From Carallia brachiata (Eukaryota > Streptophyta > Magnoliopsida > Malpighiales > Rhizophoraceae), in NCBI GenBank assembly GCA_021464245.1, contig JADCRB010000074.1:2409334-2473333 (forward strand): a stretch of DNA of 64,000 nt, in the 5' to 3' direction. Made by a program: the position numbers and the translations under genes. The notes under the pieces are model-generated. The model searched no databases. It was not told the origin of the DNA and saw only the letters and a program-made list of their open reading frames with translations. Shown here one piece after another: positions 12,920-25,025 of the stretch (positions within the stretch are counted from its first letter, which is position 1; each line of letters starts with the position of its first letter).

Positions 12920-12925
12920 CACGTG
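12920..12925. promoter_or_regulatory. G-box CACGTG in the cyclophilin upstream region
   Basis: Palindromic CACGTG in the context GACACGTGTAAG, about 150 bp upstream of the cyclophilin ATG. bZIP/bHLH site by motif only. Confidence 0.35.
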
Positions 12926-14084
12926 TAAGCATCCTGACGGTTTAATCTAACTGGGGTTGGGTTTGGCTTGACCAGGGTTAATCATGGGATCCGAGGTGGC
13001 ATATGCTTCGTTTTGTCATTTTGTGATAAACGGCGACGTTTGGTGCGAGTGATTTTATTAGTGCCGCGCGGTAGCTTTTATTTAACTAGGGTTTATCAGT
13101 TGCACTAGCGTCCTGAGCGACGGTGATGACTGGGGGTGATGACGACTTAAAGTCAGCAAAATCTGATCCAACGGTGCAGATTTTCCTCTGTAACGCCGTT
13201 GGATATGATGCAGAAAATTCCTGAGCGTAACATGGTTCACGCGCACAAGTTCGCGTGTGATTTGCATTTTTTCCAAAAGCACATAATTTGGTTCTAGAAA
13301 CTTTTTTTTATTAATAAATAAATAAATTTCAATGCACATGTTAAGCTAAATTATTCAAATTTAACCGATAAATTTTTACAATTTGTGAAGGGTGAAATAA
13401 GACAAAAATCTATCTCACAGAACATTTTAGCAATTCCTTTGCTTAATGGAGATAAACATAAAACTTTGTTACTTAAGACTTAATTTGTGATTATTTAGCT
13501 TTGTTTACTTTCTTTTGCATTAGAGAAGAAAAAATATTTTAGTAATTAAATATTAACATTTATATTTTCAAGATGTAAAGATTTTAAATACTGTAAAATA
13601 ATATTACACTTTTTTTAGAAAAAAAAAGATAATAAAAAAATATTAGACTTTAAATGAGAAAAGAATATTTATTTTGAGACTTAAAAAAAGATTTATTTTA
13701 TTATATAATTCAGAATTTAAGAAGTCTTTAATTGAAAAAAATAATAAATAAAAGGCAGGGAACATGATGAGGATCAAAAGACAACGAGATTAGAAGAGCG
13801 GCCAAAGATGAAGATGCTTCCGCCACTGACAAGTGGGTGGCTCTAGGCCGCTGGTAGATAAATAAAATCCCATCTTACCCCGGCAAGTGGGATTTTTCTT
13901 TTTTTTTTTTTGTTTTGTACATCTACAATTGGGATTTTCTTAAAAAGATATATATAGGAGGAAAAAAAAAAAAAAGAAAATTTATATGTAAAACAAGAAA
14001 GAAGAATAAGTGTAAGAAGAGGAAGAAGAAGAAAGTTCATATGCATTTCTTACAGGATATATATAGTTTAAATTTTAAATTTTT

Positions 14085-14520
14085 ATATTTTTTATTTAAT
14101 TTTTAATTTTTTTAAAAATTTTATTTGAATTCTAAAATTTTTAATTTTTTTACTAAATCAGTCTATCTATTGAAGAAAAGTGATTAATTTATTAAAAAAT
14201 AATTTTAAACTTACAAAAAATTATTCAAACAAACTTAAATACATAAATTGAATATTTTTTAATTAAAAAATATGCATACTATTTATTTAATTCGTATATT
14301 TATTGGTTAAAAAATATTTAATATGCATATTTTGTTGATAAAAAAAATATTTAATTTATTTATTTAACTTTTTTTTAATAATTTGAATTAGGTTAAATTC
14401 ATTTATTAACGAATTGACCACTTTTTATAAATAAAATGACTGATTTAGTAAAAAATTAAAAAATTTAAGATTTAAATGAAATCTTTAAAGAATTTAGAAC
14501 TCAGATAAAAAAAAATGTAA
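14085..14520. mobile_element. AT-rich fold-back (MITE-like) element, copy 1
   Basis: The left arm has TTTTTACTAAATCAGTC near 14145 and the right arm its reverse complement GACTGATTTAGTAAAAAATT near 14438. The outer arms (TTATTTGAATTCTAAA versus TTTAAGATTTAAATGAAAT) also pair. The interior holds ATATGCAT motifs on both sides, so most of the element is an imperfect palindrome. A related copy lies at about 62.83-63.29 kb. No coding. Confidence 0.55.
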
Positions 14521-16050
14521 AGATGTAAAATGTAAAATATGCATATCCCATTCCTACTAACCCTGAAAAAGTTAGAATGAAAAACTAAATATAACCTCCT
14601 AAGAGCTGTAGCGATTGCGTTTAAAATGGGATGGAGTCCATCCATACAAAGAGTAAATATTAAGAATTTTGCTCCTACATGTACGTGATTTGTATTATGT
14701 TTTCCATATGCAACCGTAAATATTATCACTGACAACAAATTTGTTGCTCCAGGAAATTGTGCCACCCAAAAATTTTTATCTCTCGCTGATTTATGAGTAT
14801 AAATAGCATGAAACATTTTTTGACCATCGCATTTCATTCATAGAGCCAGAAAGATGGATTAAAAAAAAAATGAGACTCCAAGAGGTAAAGGAGGGATTCT
14901 AACACAAATTTCATGGACTAATAATACAAACAAAGAATGAATAATATAATAGAATATTTTAAAAAAATTTATATATCATCCATAAAATATTTTATGCTGG
15001 ACGAATAATAATTTAGACAATATAAATACATTTATAATAATATAATAGATACTATTTGAAAGTTTCTTGTTGTGTAATATATTTGTATGCAATATAATTT
15101 TCTATTTACTACACAATTCAATTTTAAATAGTAACAAAAAAGTTTACGTAATTTATTCAATGACATCTATTTAAATTTTTTAAAATTTTAATATATTATT
15201 TTGTTATTATTGTGTTATTATCTTTCTTTTTTTATATTTAAATTTATTTATGAGATTTTGTGTTCAAAATATGCCACTCGATTTTCACATTTCCTTCCAA
15301 AGTACCATGTTGGACCGTATCAGCACCAGTAATTTCCAAAGCCTGCAGCATTCCAGGACAGACAGAAGATATCATTTATGTCAAGGATTTAACCGATGCT
15401 TGCCTCTCGTCTCTACAAAAGCAATTAAATAACATTTTTGATTGATGACTAAAAAATTAGGAGAGAATTAATTCCAATGAATCCTTAATCACAGCTAAAA
15501 CTCGAGATAAAATGAATTATGAGTCGAACCCTTAATCAATGAACCCTTGTGAATGCAATAAAATAACATTGGTAATCTGGTAGGGTTAATTCCAATAATT
15601 TAGTACAAATTTACCTTTCATTAACAATTTGATTTCTGCTGCGAAATCCTCGGCACGCCCTATTAAGGGTGTCTTATTCTGCATGTCTGTAGGAAACGAC
15701 GCTCCAAATAGAAGGCCATTTCCAGTATTAGGAGCAGTAAAAGAAAGACAGACTGCATTCTAAGCAAATGTTCATTGATTTGTTTGAATCACATAGTTCA
15801 GAAAATGCTTGGTCCTGCATTCAATAGATTAATAAGCTCACAAAGGCATCAGCAACGTAGAGCTCTATGTAATAGGTGTAAAGATTCTTCCTAGTACCAG
15901 GCAAATGATAATCGAGGGAAGGGCACAATGCTTAGCGGTAGATATGCGCTCGCAGAGAAGAAGTAATAGCCTGAGGCACGCATTTGGGACCTCAACCAAG
16001 TCTTCAGGCCCCTCTTATGAAGTTTTTACCCAAACTCCAAGTCCCAAGAG

Positions 16051-16226
16051 AACTTGAAGGACAGATGGCTGGAAGTTACCGAGCACATTAAGACCAGAAC
16101 CTGAGGCTTTTACGACAAGTAAATGAACAGACAAAGACAAACTTGAAGGACAGATGGCTGGAAGTCACCGAACACATTAAGACTGAACCTGAGGCATTTA
16201 CGACAAGTAAACGAACAAGCAAAGGT
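16051..16226. repeat. 89-bp tandem duplication inside the NUP188 pseudogene
   Basis: AACTTGAAGGACAGATGGCT starts at 16051 and again at 16140. The following sequence through CGACAAGTAAA(T/C)GAACA is repeated with a few substitutions. The unit covers the segment equivalent to the family's region after DFLAAQAELLL, so it is a coding-sequence duplication that arose after or during decay. Confidence 0.9.
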
Positions 16227-18236
16227 AAGCTTCTTTGCACAGATCTGCTGATAAGGAGAAGTAATTCTGCTTGTGCTGCAAGGAAATCAACAGTCTTTTC
16301 AGAAGCATCCAGAAAAAAAGCAAAGGATTCGATTTAAACATGGTAACAATGGCATATATGACCCATGCACAAACAAGCAGCATTGATTGGGAATATTTCC
16401 CGCAATTGCCTCCACATTTGGTGGTTGTATTCAAAGGGCATCGAGTGCACGAGATTGTCACATTGTGAGATCTTGAAAAGAGTTAAATGTATACAGTCTT
16501 ACCTTTATTTTCATAAAGAAGTTGTTTTGCAACAAGTGGTTTGGTGACTAAATGCAGCAAGAAGTTTCATTTCATTTTCAATCAGAATCAACATGTAAAG
16601 CAGGAAATCCAAGGATATGCAAGACTTGCAAGTGAATCAAAAGAAGGCTCAAAATATCAGATGTCCACGAAACTGTCCAAAAGAAAGCAGTTTATGACTA
16701 AACCTGTTAAAGATGGTACTTCAAGAGTAAACGTTAAATTAAAAACAACCCCTAAAGTGGTATGTTGCTTGCACTATTCAATATCACTGGATGCTTGCAA
16801 AGAATATGTGGAAACTGTTGCATCTATCCTAATGAAATAAAGCTTCTAAACTGTCCATAATGCCAGTATCATATCTCTCACTGGGTTCTCTCTCACTGGG
16901 TTCTTTAAGCAACAAAATTTAGAAATTCTCCCATAATTATCAAAAATTAGTCATTCAGCAAGTAGCCTCCAATAGACTACTTAATAAAGAATTAAAAAAA
17001 TGTTTACTCACTTTAACCCATTCAACAGTTCCCCATGCACCAACCGTAAGAAGACACTCATAGATCCTAGCATTGCAAAATTAGCAGCCTCAACTGAAAC
17101 AACTGGAGTGAAGATACTCGCATTATCCCCATACAATGCCAAGACATTTATTAAGGCTCTAAGCGTAGAAAGCTTCAAGCGTGTAAGCAAAACCATTGAA
17201 TTCACTTCTGGCAATGTAGCCCAACATTAATTCTGCAATTGCTTTAGATGCATTTCACTTATATAATCCCATGCATCCAAGCCCAGATCTAATGGAATAT
17301 GTATGAAGTCAAACAAATTAACATCTTTGAAAATTGCAGAATTGCATTTTAGATGATAATTCTGCAAGCAATTCAATTCAGTCATGCTGCCAAAGTTCAT
17401 TGAATGTTCCAGAATAATTTTATGGCCTTCAAGCTCTCCTTGCAAATGATAATAGAGATTGTTGAGTATCTGACTTCTTAGTTGGTTGCCTTAACTAAAA
17501 TAAAGGAGAAAAGAAGATACATCAACGTTTTGTCTTTTGGAAGAAAATTGGAATGCTTTATATTTTAGAGATCAACTGATGACCAAGGTTAGTTAACTTA
17601 ATGTGCAAGATTGTGTTTCACAGACCAGTGACCTAACTCTATAATTAAGCCCAAGCAACGTTTTCAGCAGCAGCAGGCTAGCATAGCAATGTCAAATGTT
17701 AAGAGTCCAGAGGCAGAGAGAAAGAGGGTGGGGCAATACTCGTGTGGGAGCAATATCCGTGAGTGGAGTTAAAAGGCATGACAGCAGTGCCACAAGAAGA
17801 ATTTAGTAGATGTTCCAAAGAAAAGAATGTCGATACACTCCTCTTTAATTGTTGAGTAAATTAAGGAAGTAAACCGTGAGTCAGTCCTACAATAGTTTCA
17901 CAACCTAGCAAGAACAATCATCAAGCTTGAAAAAGATTCAAAATACATTTGAGGTCATAATTTCTGATATTAATCCTCGTAGTCATATACATGCTTCATT
18001 AAGAATGCCACATTTAACAAATGTAAAATTGTATAATTGAAAATACCTGCAGCTCCATTGTTAGTATTTTGCCTCCACCTCCAAAAAGGCAGGCCGACTG
18101 GTCAACTATTAAAAGGAAAATAAACACGAGTGACTTATGCAGAAGTTTCAAATTAAACACATAAAAAAATTTATGTGGACAATGGACAAACTCGCAGCAA
18201 CCTGCAAGTCACAAATGAAAGCAAAAATAGGCCTTT

Positions 18237-18614
18237 TGATGTAGGATCAGTATCGAGAAGAAGATTATTGGTTGGGAAAATTGAAATTTATTCAAATTAT
18301 ACAGAAACAGTACAAACATACAACAAAAACAAGAACAACAACAGTAGAATCCACCATTGGCCAGATAGAATCCACCACCAACACTCAAACAGAGTTTTTA
18401 ATTTTTTCTCAATACAAATCACAGCCTTTTCACAACAAAATAGGAGTAGTATTTGTAGAATACAATTTCAGAAAAAGACAAACAGTATAAAGCACACTTA
18501 AGACAATAATAAATACTGAAAATGACCCAATAGAATTTGACAAAGACTTAATTAGATTTTATCTTCCTATAATAATATTTGCCAAATCTTTTCTTATTTT
18601 TCTTGTCTGCATCA
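18237..18614 (-). repeat. 3' LTR of the Ty3/Gypsy element
   Basis: 378 bp, TG...CA ends, about 96% identical by eye to 24648-25025. It is the 3' LTR because the element reads on the minus strand. Confidence 0.93.
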
Positions 18615-18622
18615 TTCCCTCC
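18615..18622 (-). other. Polypurine tract of the retrotransposon
   Basis: The minus strand reads CGGAGGGAA immediately before the 3' LTR TGATG, the expected position and composition for plus-strand priming. Confidence 0.7.
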
Positions 18623-18636
18623 GGGTTGAAAAGAAC

Positions 18637-19857
18637 TCAACTCCGGCGAGTGAGACTGTAGGTACTGGGACAACAAGGTGGGTCCAGGGAGTGGAACTCA
18701 GTCTTAGTGATCCAAGTTGCATTTGATGTTGGATGATCTTTCCACTTGACAAGAAAACGACGAAATCCACCATTGGAAGAAGCAACCAGCTCATCATCAA
18801 GAACAACATCAATCACATCTCGTTGTGGTGGGAGGACTGGTGGCTTGGGCACAAGTGGACCTGTAGAGAGACTAGAAGAAATAGGAGGCTGGAAAGTGCC
18901 TCGGTAAGGTGATAAATCTTCAACATTGAAAACAGGACTAATAGCCATGTCAGCAGGTAAATCAAGTAAGTATGCATTAGGTCCCATTTTCTGAACAATA
19001 GGGAAAGGGTCAATGGCTCGAGCATGCAGTTTTTTAAAAGAGTGTTTCGGATAACGCTCAGGTCGAATGCGAACCATGACATAATCACCTACATTGAAAT
19101 CAATAGCCCTACGATGCACATCAACGGCAAGTTTATAATCACGATTACTTAATGCAATTTTGCGTCGTATCTCAGCATGTAACTCATGGATGTGTCGGGA
19201 AAAATTTTCAGCAGGCTCAGATGAACGGATATCAGGGAGAAGGGGAATGAGGTCAATAGGTGTACGAGGGGAATATCCATGCACAATCTCAAAAGGACTT
19301 TTGCCTGTAGTTCGATTAACCGAATTATTATAAGCAAACTCAGCTGTAGGTAAGATCAAATCCTAATTACCCTGTTTATCCCCTACAAGGCATCGAAGCA
19401 AATCTCCCAGACTACAATTGACAACTTCAGTTTGACCATCAGTTCGGGAGTGAAAAGCAGAGGAAAATTTCAAAGTGGTACCAAAAAGTTTCCAAAGTGT
19501 TTTCCAAAAATAACTGACTAATTTGACATCACGATCTGACACAATGGAACTAGGTAAACCATGCAATTTGACAACTTCCCTGAAGAACAATTTAGCAACA
19601 TGAGACGCATATGTGGACTTGTTACATGGAATGAAATGTGCCATTTTAGAGAACCTATCCACAACAACGAAAATAGAATCATGACCACGAGCTGTTTTGG
19701 GCAAACCAAGAACGAAATCCATACTCACATCTCTCCAAGGCGTATGTGGAATGGGAAGAGGGGTGTATAGACCAATGTTTTTCCTTTTAATTTTGGCAAC
19801 TTGACATGTGCGACACTGTGACACAATCCTAAAAACATCTCGCTTAATGATGGCCAA
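18637..19857 (-). pseudogene. Retrotransposon integrase with chromodomain-like C-terminus, broken
   Basis: Integrase core of a Ty3/Gypsy element, which joins element cDNA to host DNA. The end of the zinc-finger (CRTCQVAK), the catalytic Asp in MDFVLGLP, the second Asp in VSDRD and the Glu in DGQTEVVN are all visible. A TAG stop at about 19360 separates this part from the C-terminal AEFAYNNSVNRTTGKSPFE half. That half ends in a chromodomain-like GGFRRFLVKWKDHP...ATWI segment, suggesting a chromovirus. The stop disables read-through of this copy. Confidence 0.85.
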
Positions 19858-20164
19858 TAAAATCTATCTTCAACAAGTGCAATGGTCTTATCTCTACCTA
19901 AATGTCCAGCTAATACCTGCATGCATCTCCCAAACTAAAAATCAAAGTGACGTGCGAGGAATACACAATTTACTGGACCTGAAAAGAAAACCATCATGAA
20001 TGACAAAATCAACATAATCACGACGATCACCATCTTTAACAGCACGAAAAATGATACCGGAATCAGGACACTAAGGATACTCATCTACCAACCTATCAAA
20101 TCCTACGACATGAGTACTTAAAGACTGAAGAACAAAAACAACACGACTGAGAGCATCAACAGCT

Positions 20165-21393
20165 TTATTTGAGGACAAAAGAATATTCATTCAGAAACTC
20201 AACCCAAGCAGCATGACGAGAGTTTAGTTTCTTTTGGGAGTTCAGATAGCGCAATGCTTGATGGTCAGAATACAAGACAAACTCTTGAGGTAACAAATAA
20301 TACCTCCAGTGACGAAGTGACTGAACCACAACATAAAACTCCTTGTCATAAGTAGAATATTTTTGCTTTGCCTCATTAAGCTTCTCGCTAAAGAAAGCTA
20401 CAGGATGCCCTTCTTGACTTAAGATTTCCCCAATGCCTACACCAGAGGCATCACAAGCGACTTCAAAAACCTTACGAAAGTCAGGGTGTCTCAAAACAGG
20501 CGCTTCACTAAGCTTTTGCTTGATCTCAGTGAAAGCCTTAGAAGCTGCAGGAGTCCAATGGAAATCTCCCTTTTTCAGCAATCTGTAATGGGAGCCAGAA
20601 TGGTGCTAAACCCCTTAATGAATTTTCGATAGAAAGCAGCTAAACCGTGAAAACTACGAACCTCAGTGATTGACTTGGGTTCAGGCCACTCTCTAATAGC
20701 TTTAATCTTCTCGGGGTCGGCAGCTATACCTCGTGTAGACACAACGAAGCCTAAGAATAACACCTCAGACTGAAGAAAGGAACACTTCTTAAGGTTGACA
20801 TACAGCTTGACCTTAAGAGTGATGAAAACTGAACGCAAATGACTTAGGTGCTCTTCTTTTGACTTACTGTACACAAGGATGTCGTCAAAGTAGACAACAA
20901 GGAATTTACCGATGAACGGTTTCAAGACAGTAGTCATTACCCGCATAAAAGTACTGGGTGCATTGGACAAGCCAAAGGGCATGACTAGCCATTCGTACAA
21001 GCCATCTTGTGTCTTAAATGCAGTTTTCCATTCATCCCCAGGCCTAATGCGAATTTGGTGATATCCGCTTCGCAAGTCTATTTTGGAATACCAACTAGAA
21101 CCAGCTAGCATATCCAACATATCTTCAAGCCTAGGAATAGGGAACCTGTACTTTACAGTGATTTTGTTGATGGCTCGACTGTCAACACACATTCTCCATG
21201 ATCCATCTTTCTTTGGAGTTAACAAGGCAGGAACAGCACAGGGACTAAGGCTATGACGTACAAATCCTTTAGACAAAAGTTCCTCAACTTGTCTGTTTAA
21301 CTCTTCTCGTTCCTTGGGATTCATCCGATAGTGTGAGAGGTTTGGTAATTGTGACCCAGGAATTAGATCAATGGCATGTTGAATGTCTCTCAT
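20165..21393 (-). pseudogene. Retrotransposon reverse transcriptase and RNase H, frameshifted
   Basis: The reverse transcriptase (21393-20575) shows the priming-region [20 protein letters not shown], the FDDILVYSK catalytic loop (YFDD) and the downstream [16 protein letters not shown] thumb. RNase H (20581-20165) is in another frame, with VACDASGVGIG, YDKEFYVVVQSLRHWRYY and the terminal SDHQALRYLNSQ. The overlap of a few bases with a frame change marks a frameshift between the two domains, which the family normally encodes in one polyprotein. Confidence 0.9.
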
Positions 21394-21713
21394 GGTGGTA
21401 ACTCACTAGGAAGTTCCTCAGGCATGATATCCTCAAATTCATTAACAAATTTTGAAGTTCAAGAGGGACGTCATAATTAGGCTTGGTGGAATGAGGAAGG
21501 CTTCTCTAGCAACAATTGCTACTCGACAATCACTCGTCTGCCATTCTTTCTCAAATGCTCTATGATTTAGGATGTGAAGACCTTTCTTTATCGGAATGGG
21601 ATGAGCAGGTTTGGGTTTTACCTTATTGTCTCTTAGTTGGGGTCGTGCAGGTCTAAGAATGATGTTTTTGCCCTTATACTTAAAGACATAGGTATTCTCC
21701 CTACCATGATTCG

Positions 21714-22130
21714 TCACATCAAGATCATAAAGCCAGGGCGTCCAAGAAGAATGTGAGCAACATCCATAGGTAAAACATCACAGTAAACTTTATCCTCATA
21801 ATCACCTAATTGAATGGGCACTAAGCATCTCTCGGTGACTGGCAAGGTTGTTTCGTTTACCCATGCTACCTTAAAAGGATGAGGATGAGGCTCTGCTTTA
21901 AGATTCAGGCGCGAGATAGCAGACTTAGAGACAACGTTCATGGTGCTACCACCATCAATGACCATCTTACAACTTCGATCTCCTGACTTAATGTAGGTGT
22001 GAAAAATGCTAGTTCGCTTCCATTCATTATTGTCTACAAAAGTAGTCAATACACACCTAACAACACCACAGTGTTGGTCTACTTCGTCAGGATCATCAAG
22101 ATAGTCATCTTCATCTCCAGAATATTCCAC
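21714..22130 (-). pseudogene. Retrotransposon aspartic protease fragment
   Basis: An acidic leader is followed by a protease core containing MVIDGGSTMNVVS (active-site Asp in an atypical D-G-G-S context) and the later DVAHILLGRPG flap/helix motif, typical of plant Ty3/Gypsy protease. It is separated from gag and from RT by stops or frame changes. Confidence 0.75.
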
Positions 22131-22156
22131 AGGATCAACAATTTGATTTTCTCCTT

Positions 22157-23481
22157 CTACGGGTCATCTGACTTTGGCTCTATAACTAGGGCACGTTGGG
22201 GACAACGAGCAGCTATATGACCATATTGGTGACATCGATGACATTGAATAGAGGAATTACTGGCTCGGGACTCCATTGAAGATCCGATAGGACGTGAATT
22301 GGGAGTGAAAGATGTTTTCTCCTTACCAAGATTGTCTCTAGGCACAGGCTGAGTGACAGATTTTGAGTGAGAAGAAGAGGTGGAAGGAAGGAAAGATTTT
22401 GTCTGACGCGAGGTGGGGACAGAGGTAGACACACGTTTTAAGGAAGAGACCCTACTGTGTTTCTCAATCTCTAAAGCCTTATGATAAGCTTCTTCGAGAG
22501 TGTCAGGAAATGTGAGAGAAACTTCTCTTTTGATGTCATACCTAAGACCGTTAACAAATCGACCGACAGTGACAAAAGAATTTTCATGCATTTCACATCG
22601 AAGTAGGAGTTCTTCAAATTTGGACATGTAATCAGTCACACTAGAAGTCAATTGACTTATATTTAAAAGTTGCTCGAATAACTGACTCCTATGGAAGGTG
22701 GGAATGTATTTTCGTTTCATTTTCATGATTGCCCACTGAGTGACTGGTGGTTCTCCTAGACGTTCCATGTTACGTTGTTCATTTTGCCAAAATTTCTTTG
22801 CAGCGCCCACAAGTTTTAATTTAGCAAAACGGACACGTTCGATCTGTCATGTCATACCACTCAAAATAATCTTCTAGACTATCCAACCAATCCATGAATA
22901 CGTTGGGATTTAAAGTACCATCATATTCAGGTGCATCAAGTTTGACTCGTTTGGTGACATCATGATAGTCTAAATGACCATGTAGAGGTGGTTGTCTAGG
23001 GAATCTTTCATTTCTACCAAATTCATTACCTCTCTCAGGCAGATCAAAAATTGGGTGGCCATGTTCAGGTCTACGAGGTGCTCTGGGGTATAATGGTAGT
23101 CTGTGGGATAGTCTTGGGGAAAATTATGACCTTCACCTACAGGCTGTCTAGATTCAAATGCAGTTGGAATATTTCCTTCAGGTGGGAATCTGACAGTAGG
23201 TAGGGTGACAGATTTCTTTGATTACCATGAGGGACAGGAGTGGATATTTGGGCGTGAATAGATCCTTCCGCAGATTGCGGTGACTCATGAGATTGCCTAA
23301 CAGACTCAAGTTGTTCAATTCGATTCGTCAACTGCTGGACTGCCCCGATGAGATTTTGCATTTGGGATTGTAAGATTTGGTTTTCTGGTGGGTTTTGGGG
23401 TTGGGAAGTGGAGGTTTTTTCGGTTTCTTTGTTAGTTACCATTTTTTTTTTTTCAAATATACTGAGATAGACACTTATCAC
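22157..23481 (-). pseudogene. Retrotransposon gag with CCHC zinc knuckle, fragmented
   Basis: The N-terminal piece (around 23440-23137) starts MVTNKETEKTSTSQ and has a coiled-coil QNLIGAVQQLTNRIEQLE. The capsid-like piece (22810-22157) has FWQNEQRNMERLGEPPVTQW and ends with the nucleic-acid-binding knuckle CHRCHQYGHIAARC. Several stops lie between the two pieces. Confidence 0.8.
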
Positions 23482-24633
23482 AAAAAGTAATAACGTTTAT
23501 AAAATGATGCTGATGCACACGAAAACTACAAATTACAATGTGAGGTAAATATCATAGAACAGCATTAACAAGTCAAGATAATAAATGGGCATAAATAATG
23601 GTGAACATTAATGGTAGTGAGCAGATGGTTAATAAATGGGTGAGCACAATGGTAAACAAAGAAGGACAGGTGAAATAACGTGAGTTTCAACAACAGTAAA
23701 ATGGCAGATTTTTTTTTTTTTCAAACAGATTTTGATGTGAGACCAATACTTGCTTACTAATCTAACAATATTGACAAGATATTAATAAAATTTTCAATGT
23801 AAAAGATAGACCATACCAGAAGCATTAACTCATGCAAGTAAGTCTCTATAATTGATCAGCCAACGGTGCTTTTGTTGAAATCAGTTGCTGCAACCATTTT
23901 AGTTTTCCCTTGAGTCTGCCTTACACAATAATAGCAGAAAAATAGTGAGGAAATAAAATCACAAAAGTTGAGTGGGGGGTATTCCTGTTTTCTCCGGCCA
24001 AGATGAACGGTGCACTGTTGAAACAAACAGCGGCGGCGGAAAAGAGGAGCTCGGTGGTCGGCGGTGGGAGCTAGGCTCCGGGGCTGGTCGGGGAAGGCCA
24101 GGGGAGGCCGAGCTGGCGCCTGAGTGGCGTCGGTGAGGCTTTGGACGGCCCTGACGCGTGCAAACGGCGACGGAGAACAAGAAGGATAAGCTGGTCGGCG
24201 ACGGAAAGCCAAGGAACAGACCTTCCAGTGGCCGAAAATGGAAGATCGGAGGGCTCTGACTTCGTCTGGACGGGTTTCGGTCGTCGAAGACGAAGTACGA
24301 AGCGGCGGCGGGGTGTGGAGCAGCGGGCTTTAGGCGCTTCTCCGGAGTGATTCAGGCGCGTGGGTCCCGGAAATGGACAGATCGGCGAACAACGAACTAG
24401 AAAGGTGGGTCTCAGTTTGCGGCGAGTGGTCGGCCGTCGGCTGGCGAGCGGCGGCGCGTGGCCGGCGATGACTTTCCGGCGAGCTGCAGCAGAACAGGAT
24501 GCAGGTTCTTCGATTGGGTTTTGTTTTCTTTCTTTTTTGTTGTTTTTTATTTTTATCAGATTGGGTCTTGGGTTATGTATGTTCGGGTGGACTGGAATAT
24601 GGCAATTTGGGTGGCTTCTTGGATCGGAAGTTT

Positions 24634-24645
24634 GCTCTGATACCA
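24634..24645 (-). other. Primer-binding site matching initiator tRNA-Met
   Basis: Two bases inside the 5' LTR the minus strand reads TGGTATCAGAGC, the standard plant retrotransposon complement to the 3' end of initiator methionine tRNA. Confidence 0.92.
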
Positions 24646-24647
24646 AT

Positions 24648-25025
24648 TGATGTAGGATCAATATCGAGAAGAAGATTATTGGTTGGGAAAATTGAAATTT
24701 ATTCAAATTATACAGAAACAGTACAAACATACAACAAAAATAAGAACAACAACAGTGGAATCTACCACTAGCCAGATAGAATCCACCACCAACACTCAAA
24801 CAGAGTTTTTAATCTTTTCTCAATACAAATCACAGCTTTTTCACAACAGAATAGGAGTAGTATTTGTAGAATACAATTTCAGAAAAAGATAAACAGTAGA
24901 AAGCACGCTTAAGACAATAATAAATACTGAAAATGACCCAATAGGATTTGACAAAGACTTAATTAGATTTTATCTTCCTATAATAATATTTGCCAAATCT
25001 TTTCTTGTTTTTCTTGTCTGCATCA
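24648..25025 (-). repeat. 5' LTR of the Ty3/Gypsy element
   Basis: 378 bp, TGATG...CATCA, direct repeat of 18237-18614. It is the 5' LTR because the primer-binding site lies immediately inside it. Confidence 0.93.

Larger units (their letters stand above)
12772..15285. other. Intergenic: cyclophilin promoter then AT-rich repeat territory
   Basis: Contains the putative TATA and G-box, a telo-box-like AAACCCTAG (minus strand, about 13086-13094) and the inverted pair ATCCAACGG / CCGTTGGAT at about 13168-13203. From 13.3 kb onward it is very AT-rich and holds a fold-back element at 14085-14520. No gene recognised. Confidence 0.45.
18237..25025 (-). mobile_element. Ty3/Gypsy LTR retrotransposon, 6789 bp, minus orientation
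   Basis: Two 378-bp direct LTRs (18237-18614 and 24648-25025) begin TGATG and end CATCA. In minus orientation the order is LTR, primer-binding site, gag, protease, RT, RNase H, integrase with chromodomain-like tail, polypurine tract, LTR, which is the Ty3/Gypsy order. The flanking 5-bp repeats are CCTTT (18232-18236) and TCTTT (25026-25030), a target duplication with one mismatch. By eye the LTRs differ at about 14 of 378 sites, 13 of them transitions. gag and pol carry frameshifts and at least one internal stop, so this copy is not autonomous. It sits inside the NUP188 pseudogene. Confidence 0.95.

Noticed and set aside
16541..16840. A 99-codon plus-strand frame inside the NUP188 region
   Set aside because: Antisense to the pseudogene, no family features, and flanked by relic exons on the other strand.
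24071..24799. A 242-codon minus-strand frame spanning the 5' LTR and leader of the retrotransposon
   Set aside because: It lies between the primer-binding site and gag and runs into the LTR, with Arg/Pro-rich low-complexity sequence typical of a GC-rich untranslated leader.
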